Of a stretch of DNA of 64,000 bases, positions 1 through 7,956 are shown in pieces. The DNA comes from Pseudomonadales bacterium (GTDB taxonomy: Bacteria > Pseudomonadota > Gammaproteobacteria > Pseudomonadales > Azotimanducaceae): the NCBI GenBank assembly GCA_017642855.1, contig JAEPOO010000001.1, positions 839,072-903,071 on the forward strand, in the 5' to 3' direction. The position numbers and the translations under genes are program-made. Position 1 is the stretch's first letter. Each line of letters begins with the position of its first letter. The notes under the pieces were generated by a model. The model saw only the letters and a program-made list of their open reading frames with translations. It had not been told where the DNA came from and made no database searches.

Positions 1-650
1 TTGTGGTTTTTCAGCCGACATCCGGCCAGGGCGTGATCACGGAGGCAGTGTCCGTCATCCAGTAGTAACAAACTCTCATCGGGCAACGCATCAAAATCAG
101 GCACATGCTCGGTGACCAGTTTGCTGTTTTTACTGAAAGCCAGGTGGAAACCTTCGCGATAGCAGGCCCAAGTTTTGACCCGGCCAACATCATAAGGTAG
201 CGCAAGCATGGCCAGATCCAGGCGGTTGTCGAGGAGTTCCTCAATCAGATTCGCCGTTGTGTTCTCTCGGATATAAAGTTGCAGTCCTGGATACGACGAC
301 TGCAGAGAGTAGGCATAGTTTCCGACAATATAAGGTGCGATGGTTGGTATGGCGCCCAGTTTAACGGGTAAAGCCAGTGGATCCGTAAAACCCCTTGCTT
401 CGGTGATCAGGTCCTCCGACTGCATAATGATGTAACGGGCACGATCAGCAATCTGCTCACCGGCAGGGGTAAATGACACGCTTCGGTTGGTGCGCTCGAC
501 CAATGTAATGCCGAGCGTTGTCTCCAGTTCACGAATACCGGTGGACAGGGTGGACTGGGTCACGTTCAATTCAGCGGCGGCACGCCCAAAGTGAAGCTGT
601 TTTCGCAGGGCGACGAGATACTGGAGTTGTCGGATGGGTGGTAGATGCAT
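1..650 (-). CDS. oxyR: LysR-family peroxide sensor OxyR (C-terminus beyond the window)
   Basis: This is a hydrogen-peroxide-responsive LysR-type transcription factor. Only its first 216 codons lie in the window, and the frame stays open to base 1. Translation from the ATG at 650-648 gives a helix-turn-helix N-terminus (LHFGRAAAELNVTQSTLS), then a substrate-binding-like regulatory domain. Near the window edge it reads DDGHCLRDHALAGC, which matches the OxyR segment holding the two cysteines (C199 and C208 in E. coli) that form the redox disulfide, so this is OxyR rather than a generic LysR protein. It is divergent from the thiamine-diphosphate enzyme gene, with about 50 bp between the starts, so OxyR may control that neighbour (inference). 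No clear OxyR box was recognised by eye. Confidence 0.9.
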   Translation of the reverse strand, partial: MHLPPIRQLQYLVALRKQLHFGRAAAELNVTQSTLSTGIRELETTLGITLVERTNRSVSFTPAGEQIADRARYIIMQSEDLITEARGFTDPLALPVKLGAIPTIAPYIVGNYAYSLQSSYPGLQLYIRENTTANLIEELLDNRLDLAMLALPYDVGRVKTWACYREGFHLAFSKNSKLVTEHVPDFDALPDESLLLLDDGHCLRDHALAGCRLKNH

Positions 651-699
651 ATCGTGATGATATATCAAATGGATGATTGGCTTACGGAAGATCTAAGTG

Positions 700-2244
700 A
701 TGAATGGTGCTAGTAGTCTGATCCGCGCCTTTGTGGACGCGGGTGTGAATGTGTGTTTTGCGAATCCAGGTACCTCAGAGATGCACCTGGTTCAGGCAAT
801 GGATGGTGTGCCGGAGATGCGCGGAGTGCTTTGCCTGTTTGAGGGTGTTTGCACGGGCGCAGCAGATGGGTATGGTCGTATGACCGGCAGGCCTGCAACA
901 ACCTTGCTTCACCTTGGCCCAGGATTGGGTAACGGTATTGCCAACTTGCACAACGCCCGCAGAGCATCGACACCCATCATTAACCTGATCGGAAACCATG
1001 CGCTTTATCACGTTGAACATGATGCGCCACTGACATCTGACATCGACACGCTCGCAAAAAATGTATCCAGCTGGATCAAGTCGGACTCAACGGCAGACTC
1101 CCTGGCTTCTGATGGGATGATGGCCCTAACCGCCTCGCTGACTCCCACGGCAGGCTCCAAGGGTCAGGTTGCGACCATGATCATTCCTGCGGATGCCTGT
1201 TGGGAAGAAACGGCCACACTAGCAGCGCCGCCTTCGATACCTGCAAGACAATCAGTAGATGAAAAGAGCATCTCTGAAGTTGCCGATGTTCTTGATGCAG
1301 CAACGCTTGTGCTTCTAGACCACGACGGCCTTTCCCTGGAAGCAAGGACGGCAGCTGCGCGAATCTCAGCGAAAACCGGTTGCCGGGTATCGCTTTCAAC
1401 TTTCCCGGCAAGGGTTGATGGCGGCGCCGGAACTCCGGTGACGGAACGCCTCCCGTATTTTCCGGAACAGGTGATGGCGGCACTGAAAGGCGTTAAAAAA
1501 ATTGTGCTCGCAGGTGCTGAGGTGCCAGTCAGCTTTTTTGCTTATCCAGCCACACCTAGCGTGCTGGTACCAGACGGCTGTGAGGTGTTTACGCTGTCTC
1601 GAGTAGAAGAAGATACAACCAGTGCGCTCGAGTCTTTAGCAGATCTGATCGGGGCGCCAAATGAGTACACCACTCATGAACGCAGAAGCCTGGCACTCCC
1701 GGCAGGCAGTGCGACCACCAGATCGGTTGCGACATCTGTCGCTATGCTAATGCCGGAGGGCACCATTGTTTGTGGAGACAGTGGCGGAGGCGGTGCCGCG
1801 TTCGGCCCGGCCCAAAGTGCCAACGCCAATAGCTGGTTAAACCTGACGGGAGGTTCGATCGGGCAGGGTGGTCCTGCGGCAGTTGGTGCTGCGGTGGCGT
1901 GTCCTGATCGGCCGGTCCTCGCTTTACTGGGTGATGGTGCCTCGATGTATACCAACCAGGCATTCTGGACTCAGGCGAGAGAAGGCCTCAATGTCACAAC
2001 CGTCATCTTTAATAATAGCCGTTATGGCATTCTGGAAACGGAATACCTGAGGCTGGGCGTGAATGAAATTGGTGAGCGTGCCGCTGATCTGTTTGACTTG
2101 AGTAAGCCGGATATCGACTTTGCAGCGCTGGCGATGAGCATGGGTGTGCCATCGGTTTGTGTTGAAACCGCAGAAGACTTTCATGAGTCGCTGACGCGAA
2201 GTTTCCATGAAGACGGTCCGTCGGTGATCGAGGTGAGGTTGTGA
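700..2244 (+). CDS. Thiamine-diphosphate-dependent acetolactate synthase-like enzyme
   Basis: This is a 514-residue member of the thiamine-diphosphate enzyme superfamily, of the type often named acetolactate synthase large subunit or benzoylformate decarboxylase-like. The N-terminal pyrimidine-binding domain has the catalytic Glu at about residue 48 (LFEGVCTGAADGYGRM). The C-terminal diphosphate-binding domain has a GDG motif near residue 411 (LLGDGASMYT), closed by FNN about 25 residues later. It is shorter than true IlvB (about 570 residues), and no IlvN regulatory subunit follows, so it is probably a catabolic or unassigned 2-oxoacid decarboxylase rather than the biosynthetic enzyme. I chose ATG 700 over the adjoining GTG 697. 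GGAAGA lies about 8 bases upstream. The gene is divergent from oxyR. Confidence 0.8.
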   Translation: MNGASSLIRAFVDAGVNVCFANPGTSEMHLVQAMDGVPEMRGVLCLFEGVCTGAADGYGRMTGRPATTLLHLGPGLGNGIANLHNARRASTPIINLIGNHALYHVEHDAPLTSDIDTLAKNVSSWIKSDSTADSLASDGMMALTASLTPTAGSKGQVATMIIPADACWEETATLAAPPSIPARQSVDEKSISEVADVLDAATLVLLDHDGLSLEARTAAARISAKTGCRVSLSTFPARVDGGAGTPVTERLPYFPEQVMAALKGVKKIVLAGAEVPVSFFAYPATPSVLVPDGCEVFTLSRVEEDTTSALESLADLIGAPNEYTTHERRSLALPAGSATTRSVATSVAMLMPEGTIVCGDSGGGGAAFGPAQSANANSWLNLTGGSIGQGGPAAVGAAVACPDRPVLALLGDGASMYTNQAFWTQAREGLNVTTVIFNNSRYGILETEYLRLGVNEIGERAADLFDLSKPDIDFAALAMSMGVPSVCVETAEDFHESLTRSFHEDGPSVIEVRL

Positions 2245-2255
2245 TCACGATCACA
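2240..2255. promoter_or_regulatory. Candidate CRP/Vfr-type binding site
   Basis: TGTGA-N6-TCACA occurs exactly, with both half-sites of the CRP consensus intact. It overlaps the stop codon of the upstream gene. If TATAGT at 2327-2332 is the -10 element, the site is centred near -91; if TTATAG near 2295 is, the centre is near -60. Both fit class I activation geometry for the FHA-protein gene. The assignment rests on the consensus match alone. Confidence 0.5.
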
Positions 2256-2370
2256 GATTCGGTAAACGTCTGTTTTTAAAAGCGATTCTGCGCGTTATAG
2301 TTGATTTAAATCTGAGTAAATTTAAGTATAGTTAATGCAATCTGTACTAAAGGGAGTTGGTCCGGGGAGG

Positions 2371-3933
2371 ATGAGCTTCCATAGACCTATCTTTGGCATA
2401 CTTGTGGTCGCAGGTGTCTTGGCTTGCGGCACGGCGATGGCTTCCCTCTCAGAAACTGCCATAAAAACGTCTTTGACCAACAGCATCGTCTCTGTTCAGG
2501 TGTATAAAGGCCGTGATGTTGCCCGACAAACCAGTGGTTTTGTTGTTCAGGCAGATCGCTTCAACGGTTATGTCGTGACCAATGCGGAAGTCGTCAGTGG
2601 CGCAGACTCGCTGACGGTCGCCGTACCTGGCACCGGTGGTCGTTTGATTGCACAGGTCGTGAGATCTGAGCTGTCCAATGACTATGCGCTCCTTAAAGTA
2701 AACGGACTTAATCTACCACCACTTGAGTTTGCAACGACGGAACCGTCATCCGGAGAAGTGGTTTGGACAGCTGCGAAAATTAATGGTGGTGAGCAGATTT
2801 CTCTGAGCAAAGGTTTGCTTCGCACCGGCTTCAAACTCGCCCATGACCAGACTGGCTGGTACCAACATACGGCAAGCAATCCATCGTCCGGCGGCTCTGT
2901 TCTGCTGAACGAATGTGGTCACGTATTAGGGCTGAATTTTCTGAATCCCGCTGGTGATGGCAGCACCCGCGCGGTCGACATGAGCACCATGGACAAGTTG
3001 TTGTCAGAGCAGAACATTAAGCCGACCGTGACCAGCAGCCAGTGTGTCTCAGAGGCGGCTAAAGCCAGGCAGAAAGCTGAGGCGGCATCGGAAGAAGCTC
3101 GACGTGCCCAGGATGAAGCTGTGCGTGCCCAGGCAGTCGCACGAGAACTGGAAAAAGCACTTAACGCCTCGAAACGTTCCAATGATGGTTTGAGTCGCCA
3201 AACCCAGATTGCGCGAGAACGCGCTGACGAAGCGATCGAAGCAGCAGAGCGAGCCAAAGCCCGGGCTGATAATACCCAGCGTGAGCTGGAGGAAAAGACG
3301 CTGGTTTTGCGCGAAGAAACGCAGGCGTTGCTGAAAGCATTTGAGGAAGAGCGCGTGCAGGCGGAAGCTCGATTCCAGGATCTACTGCAGAGTCAACAGA
3401 AATCGGCAGCATCGAGGGAGCGTATTCTGCTGACATTCTCTGGTGCGCTGGTCATCCTTATCGGTTTCGTGCTGTTCCTCGGCAGAGTTCGGAACGGGGG
3501 AGCGGGCACCCCCCCCAACACAGTGAATTCCAGTCGACTTGCCTCAGGTTTTGAACATAACCCTGACAGTTCGGGCAAAACTGAGATGCACAGGCAGGAG
3601 CTTGCGGAGTATGTCCTTGATGGGCGCGATGATGATGGCATCCGATATCTGCTTCGCATATCCGGTGATCAGCTGGTGAAACACTCTGGTGGCGTGATCA
3701 TTGGACGGAACCCCAAGGACTCTCCCTACATCATTAACCATGCCGACGTTTCTCGGAAACATGCACGTATCAAGGTGAAAAATAGCCGCGTGTTTATTGA
3801 GGATTTAGGGTCAACGAACGGCACCTCCGTGAATGGTCAGTCCATTGACGATAAAGGGCTGGTGTCGGTCAGCAGCGGGGACCAAATCATCATCGGTTCT
3901 GTCGTGATGAAACTCCGGGTGATGGAAGGCTAA
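2371..3933 (+). CDS. Transmembrane protein: degenerate trypsin-like domain, coiled coil, FHA domain
   Basis: From ATG 2371 the protein has 520 residues. Order: signal sequence 1-24 (ending ACGTAMA), a DegP-like trypsin fold of about 25-220, a long Ala/Glu/Arg-rich coiled coil of about 224-350, one membrane span at about 352-370, a linker, and a C-terminal FHA domain from about 430 (IIGRNP, SRKHARI, DLGSTNGTSVNG). In the protease part the usual His of TNxHVV is Glu (TNAEVVSGA), while Asp (NDYALLKV) and a Ser-Gly-Gly (PSSGGS) remain, so it is probably not an active protease. FHA domains bind phosphothreonine, so a periplasmic sensor reporting to a cytoplasmic Ser/Thr phosphorylation partner is plausible (inference). 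An earlier ATG at 2335 would put 12 extra residues before the signal sequence and may lie upstream of transcription. No kinase gene is nearby. Confidence 0.75.
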   Translation: MSFHRPIFGILVVAGVLACGTAMASLSETAIKTSLTNSIVSVQVYKGRDVARQTSGFVVQADRFNGYVVTNAEVVSGADSLTVAVPGTGGRLIAQVVRSELSNDYALLKVNGLNLPPLEFATTEPSSGEVVWTAAKINGGEQISLSKGLLRTGFKLAHDQTGWYQHTASNPSSGGSVLLNECGHVLGLNFLNPAGDGSTRAVDMSTMDKLLSEQNIKPTVTSSQCVSEAAKARQKAEAASEEARRAQDEAVRAQAVARELEKALNASKRSNDGLSRQTQIARERADEAIEAAERAKARADNTQRELEEKTLVLREETQALLKAFEEERVQAEARFQDLLQSQQKSAASRERILLTFSGALVILIGFVLFLGRVRNGGAGTPPNTVNSSRLASGFEHNPDSSGKTEMHRQELAEYVLDGRDDDGIRYLLRISGDQLVKHSGGVIIGRNPKDSPYIINHADVSRKHARIKVKNSRVFIEDLGSTNGTSVNGQSIDDKGLVSVSSGDQIIIGSVVMKLRVMEG

Positions 3934-4026
3934 AAGCCACCTGAAACACGAGGGTCAGGTTGTTCAAACACCTGTTTTCCTTGTAAAATTCCAGTTCATA
4001 AAATCCGGTAGAGCGCCGGAAAAGGG

Positions 4027-4051
4027 CACGCAACCCGCGTGCTTTTTTTTG
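4027..4051 (+). terminator. Rho-independent terminator
   Basis: GCACGC, a five-base loop (AACCC), GCGTGC and then eight T form a perfect intrinsic terminator. It lies between the FHA-protein gene and korA and separates the two transcription units. Confidence 0.85.
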
Positions 4052-4130
4052 ACCTGCTGATTTTTTTTGGATTCCAATCCAATTTTTCCCAAAGAGACAA
4101 ACAGAAGATACAAACGAGGGTTCAGAATTA

Positions 4131-5996
4131 ATGTCTGCAGTAGAAGAGATGAGCAGTCAAGAAGGCGCGAATCAGCTTGCTGATGTTGTGGTCCGGTTCG
4201 CCGGTGACTCCGGTGACGGGATGCAGCTAACGGGAAGTAACTTCACCGAAGCAACCGCGCTCTACGGGAACGATCTTGCCACGTTTCCCGATTTCCCGGC
4301 AGAGATTCGTGCGCCCGCAGGGGCGACTTTCGGTGTCTCCGCATTTCAGATTTATTTTGGCTCTGACGAAGTCAGTACCGCAGGCGATCAGGTCGATGTT
4401 CTGATCGCGATGAACCCCGCGGCACTGATCACGAATTTGAAGGACCTGGTGCCCGGAGGTTTGATCGTCGTCGACGTCGATGCCTTTACAGACAAAAACA
4501 TGACGCGGGCAGGTTATACCGCGAGCCCGATCGAAGACGGTTCTCTGGACGCTTACCGTGTTCTGCCAATCGAAATTTCCAAGCAGGTGCTTGAGGCCGT
4601 CAAACCTTATGGGTTGTCTCACAAGTTTGCGGTTCGTTGTAAGAACATGTGGACCCTGGGTCTTGTCATGTGGCTGTTCGATCGTGATCGAACGGTAACG
4701 ATTGAAAACCTTGAAAAGAAATTCGCCAACAAGCCCGACATTGCACAGGCCAACATCGCTGCACTGAACTCTGGACACGCTTACGGCGAGACCGCTGAGC
4801 TGCCAACGGGTGTGGAAGTCTACAGCGTACCGAAGGCGCAGGTTGCGCCCGGACTTTATCGCAACACGACCGGCTCAGACGCGCTCGCCTATGGCCTGAT
4901 TGCCGGGGGCCAGCTGGCCAATCTGCCCATTACGTTTGCGTCTTACCCCATTACGCCAGCATCCAGCCTTTTGCACACGTTGTCCCAGAACAAGGAATTC
5001 AATGTGGTGACATTCCAGGCTGAGGACGAGATAGCCGCGGTGTGCGCGGCCATTGGTGCCTCCTTCGCTGGATCATTGGGCGTTACGTCGAGCTCAGGGC
5101 CCGGTATTTCATTGAAAGGTGAGGCGATCTCTCTCGCAAGTGCCACCGAATTGCCGCTTGTGATCGTGAATACACAACGTGGTGGTCCGTCGACGGGTCT
5201 GCCAACCAAAACTGAACAGTCGGATCTGAATCAGGCTATGTTCGGCCGTCACGGCGATACCATGTTACCGGTAATTTCGTCATCGACTTCTGTTGATTGT
5301 TTCGACGTCGCCATTGAAGCCTGTCGTCTCGCAGTTCAGTTCATGACGCCGGTTATTCTGCTCAGCGACGGTTATATGGCGAATGCGTCTGAACCCTGGC
5401 TGGTTCCAGACATTCATGATTACGAGCCTTTCCCGGTGACATTTGAAGAGAACCCCGACGGGTTTACCCCAGCTAACCGCGATGAGGAGACTCTGGCGAG
5501 AGTCTGGGCGAAGCCTGGCACCCCCGGTCTGGAACACCGAATTGGTGGTATTGAAAAGAGTTTCGAGACCGGTGACATCTCCTACGAACCAGAAAACCAT
5601 CAGAAGATGACCGACGTTCGGAAGGACAAGATCGATGGTATTGCCCGCTACATTCCAGAGCAGAAAGTCGCGACCGGCGAAACCAGCGGCAAACTGGCGG
5701 TTGTTGGATGGGGATCAACCTATGGTGCGATCCACCAGGCAGTTAAGCGATGTCGTCAGGTAAAAATGGATGTGTCCCACATTCATATCAGGTACCTGAA
5801 TCCATTTCCCACCAACCTGGGTGAATTGCTGGCGGGATATGACAAGGTTCTGATTCCTGAAATGAATACCGGTCAGTTGGTGAACGTCATCAGGTCGAAG
5901 TACCTGATTGATGCACAACCTCTGAATAAGATCTCTGGACAGCCGTTCAAGATCAGTGAAGTTGAAAACGCGATTAAATCGCTGCTGGAGGCATAA
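4131..5996 (+). CDS. korA: 2-oxoacid:ferredoxin oxidoreductase, fused gamma-alpha subunit
   Basis: This is the large subunit of a two-subunit 2-oxoglutarate:ferredoxin oxidoreductase-type enzyme, which oxidatively decarboxylates a 2-oxoacid to acyl-CoA and reduces ferredoxin. Its 621 residues carry a gamma domain at about 17-205 (opening RFAGDSGDGMQLTG) followed by the alpha pyrimidine-binding and transketolase-like domain from about 230 (FASYPITPASSLLH; TSSSGPGISLKGE). This gamma-alpha fusion is the KorA architecture. korB follows after 2 bases, so the two are cotranscribed. The substrate is inferred from family resemblance; other 2-oxoacids are possible. The window also encodes the NAD-linked SucAB-Lpd complex for the same conversion. 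Confidence 0.9.
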   Translation: MSAVEEMSSQEGANQLADVVVRFAGDSGDGMQLTGSNFTEATALYGNDLATFPDFPAEIRAPAGATFGVSAFQIYFGSDEVSTAGDQVDVLIAMNPAALITNLKDLVPGGLIVVDVDAFTDKNMTRAGYTASPIEDGSLDAYRVLPIEISKQVLEAVKPYGLSHKFAVRCKNMWTLGLVMWLFDRDRTVTIENLEKKFANKPDIAQANIAALNSGHAYGETAELPTGVEVYSVPKAQVAPGLYRNTTGSDALAYGLIAGGQLANLPITFASYPITPASSLLHTLSQNKEFNVVTFQAEDEIAAVCAAIGASFAGSLGVTSSSGPGISLKGEAISLASATELPLVIVNTQRGGPSTGLPTKTEQSDLNQAMFGRHGDTMLPVISSSTSVDCFDVAIEACRLAVQFMTPVILLSDGYMANASEPWLVPDIHDYEPFPVTFEENPDGFTPANRDEETLARVWAKPGTPGLEHRIGGIEKSFETGDISYEPENHQKMTDVRKDKIDGIARYIPEQKVATGETSGKLAVVGWGSTYGAIHQAVKRCRQVKMDVSHIHIRYLNPFPTNLGELLAGYDKVLIPEMNTGQLVNVIRSKYLIDAQPLNKISGQPFKISEVENAIKSLLEA

Positions 5997-5998
5997 AG

Positions 5999-7021
5999 AT
6001 GAATGCACCTGTTGAAAATCTGACCGCGAAGGACTTTGCTTCCGATCAGGAAGTTCGTTGGTGTCCGGGTTGTGGTGACTACGCGATTCTGAAAACCATT
6101 CAGAAAACGATGCCGGAACTTGGCGTCGCCCGTGAAAACCAGGTCTTTGTTTCTGGTATTGGATGCTCTTCCAGATTCCCGTACTACATGAACACTTATG
6201 GTTTCCACACCATCCACGGTCGCGCGCCTTCCATTGCGACTGGTGTAAAGCTGGCAAACCCTGAACTGGACGTGTGGGTTGTCACCGGAGATGGCGATGG
6301 TCTGTCTATCGGTGGTAACCACTTGATGCATCTGTTGCGTCGTAACGTCGACCTGCAGCTACTGCTTTTCAACAACGAAATATACGGGCTGACCAAAGGT
6401 CAATACTCGCCAACGTCCAAGGTCGGTACGAGGTCGCCGTCAACGCCGGATGGCTCTGTAGATATGCCGCTTCGTCCCTGTGTCTTTGCTCTGGGCGCAG
6501 GCGCACGTTTTGTTGCACGCACGATCGACACGGAAGCCAAGCACATGGGCCCTGTACTTCAGAGAGCCCACGCGCACAAAGGGACGTCTTTTGTTGAGAT
6601 CTACCAGAACTGCCCGGTCTACAACGACGGCATTTTCGACCAGATCAAGGAAAAGAAGACTGCAGCTGACACACGGCTTGTTCTTGAGCATGGCAAACCC
6701 CTCACTTTTGGTGCTGACAATGAGAAGGGCATTCGTTTAAACGCACAGACGCTGATGCTCGAAGTGGTCACCATTGGCGAAGATGGTGTGACGGAAGACG
6801 ATATCGTTGTGCATGATGAGACCAACAAGATTCTTGCGCAGATGCTTGCGGGTCTTAAGCTGCCAGAGTTCCCTGAGCCTATTGGCGTTATCTACTGCGA
6901 AGCCACTGCGCCCAGCTATACCGACGACGTCTACCAGCAGCGGCTCGTTGTGCGCGAACAAAAAGGTGAGGCTGATCTCAACGCACTGTTGCGCACCGGT
7001 CACACCTGGACGGTTTCCTGA
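5999..7021 (+). CDS. korB: 2-oxoacid:ferredoxin oxidoreductase, beta subunit
   Basis: This is the 340-residue thiamine-diphosphate and iron-sulfur subunit partnering KorA. Seen: WCPGCGDY at residues 21-28, Cys56 in GIGCSSRF, the diphosphate/Mg motif GDGDGLSIGGNH with FNNEIYGLTKGQ downstream, and a further Cys near residue 200 (YQNCPVYNDG). In this family these four cysteines bind a [4Fe-4S] cluster. The gene starts 2 bases after korA. Its TGA stop at 7019-7021 overlaps the only plausible start region of the following Nudix gene. Confidence 0.9.
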   Translation: MNAPVENLTAKDFASDQEVRWCPGCGDYAILKTIQKTMPELGVARENQVFVSGIGCSSRFPYYMNTYGFHTIHGRAPSIATGVKLANPELDVWVVTGDGDGLSIGGNHLMHLLRRNVDLQLLLFNNEIYGLTKGQYSPTSKVGTRSPSTPDGSVDMPLRPCVFALGAGARFVARTIDTEAKHMGPVLQRAHAHKGTSFVEIYQNCPVYNDGIFDQIKEKKTAADTRLVLEHGKPLTFGADNEKGIRLNAQTLMLEVVTIGEDGVTEDDIVVHDETNKILAQMLAGLKLPEFPEPIGVIYCEATAPSYTDDVYQQRLVVREQKGEADLNALLRTGHTWTVS

Positions 7022-7446
7022 AGTCAGAGCGTCAGCTCGCCGGCGTCATCGTCTATGTCCTGAAACGGACACCACAAGGTCATCGCGTTCTTTTTCTTAA
7101 GCGAAGCGGCGGTCAGTATCAGGGCAGTTGGTGGCCGGTCGCAGGTACGCCGGAGCCAGGAGAAATTGGCCGCGCGACTGCCATTCGAGAACTTCGTGAG
7201 GAAACCGGATTCACGCCGCTGGAGATACTGGACTTTGGGATTGAGATTCCTCACGTTGATCCGACCCTTCGCCTAGAAAGTTTTGTTGTGTTCGTCGATC
7301 CGGATCAAGAGGTCTGCATGAACGATGAGCACAACGACTATCAGTGGCTGGATGGCGATGAGGCTGTAGCCATGGTTCCAGAACACGCCAGAAGTTACTT
7401 GGTCCACCTTAAGAATCGATTTGTGGATGCGAAGCTGATACCTTAA
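7018..7446 (+). CDS. Nudix hydrolase with no canonical start codon
   Basis: An uninterrupted frame gives about 142 residues with a complete Nudix box, G-x5-E-x7-REUxEExGU, read as GTPEPGE then RELREETGF. Such enzymes hydrolyse nucleoside-diphosphate derivatives; the substrate cannot be told. The frame is open from 6976, after an in-frame TGA at 6973, but contains no ATG, GTG or TTG before the conserved domain. The first in-frame ATG is inside the fold near 7318. The best candidate is CTG at 7018, overlapping the korB stop as CTGA, which would give an N-terminus LKSERQLAGVIVYV. Translation coupled to korB is therefore likely. A sequencing error near the korB end is the alternative. Function is fairly sure, the start is not. 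Confidence 0.7.
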   Translation: MKSERQLAGVIVYVLKRTPQGHRVLFLKRSGGQYQGSWWPVAGTPEPGEIGRATAIRELREETGFTPLEILDFGIEIPHVDPTLRLESFVVFVDPDQEVCMNDEHNDYQWLDGDEAVAMVPEHARSYLVHLKNRFVDAKLIP

Positions 7447-7473
7447 TGCGCTTTTCAAAGCAGGTGATTTTTC

Positions 7474-7956
7474 ATGGCGCTTCCTAAGGTTGGTAAAGTA
7501 GCCCCCGCGTTTTCTCTGTTGAATCAGGACGGCAAGAAGGTGTCTCTGAAAGACTTCAAGGGCGGAAAAAATGTGCTCGTCTATTTTTATCCGAAAGCGC
7601 TGACACCGGGCTGTACCACGCAGGCTTGTGGTTTAAGGGACAATAAATCGAAGTTGAGTCGTCAGAAACTGGTGGTGCTGGGTTTGAGTCCGGATCCTGT
7701 GGCTAAACTCGTGAAGTTTCGAGAAAAAGAAAAACTGAACTTTGATCTATTGTCAGATGAGGATCACAAAATCGCTGAAAAGTTTGGCGTTTGGGGTTTA
7801 AAGAAATTTATGGGCAGGGAGTACATGGGCGTGAATCGTATGTCTTTTCTGATCGGGATGGACGGTAAGATCAAGCATGTGATGGACAAAGTGAATACCA
7901 AGACTCATCACGACGATGTGCTCTCAATAGTAAAGGACCTCAATAAAAATGGCTGA
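7474..7956 (+). CDS. bcp: Thioredoxin-dependent peroxiredoxin, Bcp/PrxQ type
   Basis: This is a 160-residue peroxiredoxin reducing hydrogen peroxide and organic hydroperoxides with thioredoxin. The peroxidatic Cys47 and the resolving Cys52, five residues later, lie in LTPGCTTQAC, the spacing typical of atypical 2-Cys Bcp/PrxQ enzymes. The rest of the thioredoxin fold (VLVYFYPKA, FLIGMDGKI) is normal, and length matches the family. An AGGTGA ribosome site lies 7 bases before ATG 7474. The gene overlaps the next by 8 bases, implying an operon. The usual partner gcvR is absent, so the symbol rests on sequence alone. Confidence 0.88.
   Translation: MALPKVGKVAPAFSLLNQDGKKVSLKDFKGGKNVLVYFYPKALTPGCTTQACGLRDNKSKLSRQKLVVLGLSPDPVAKLVKFREKEKLNFDLLSDEDHKIAEKFGVWGLKKFMGREYMGVNRMSFLIGMDGKIKHVMDKVNTKTHHDDVLSIVKDLNKNG

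Noticed and set aside
4227-4778. 183-codon antisense frame within korA
   Set aside because: No family features; explained by codon bias of korA.
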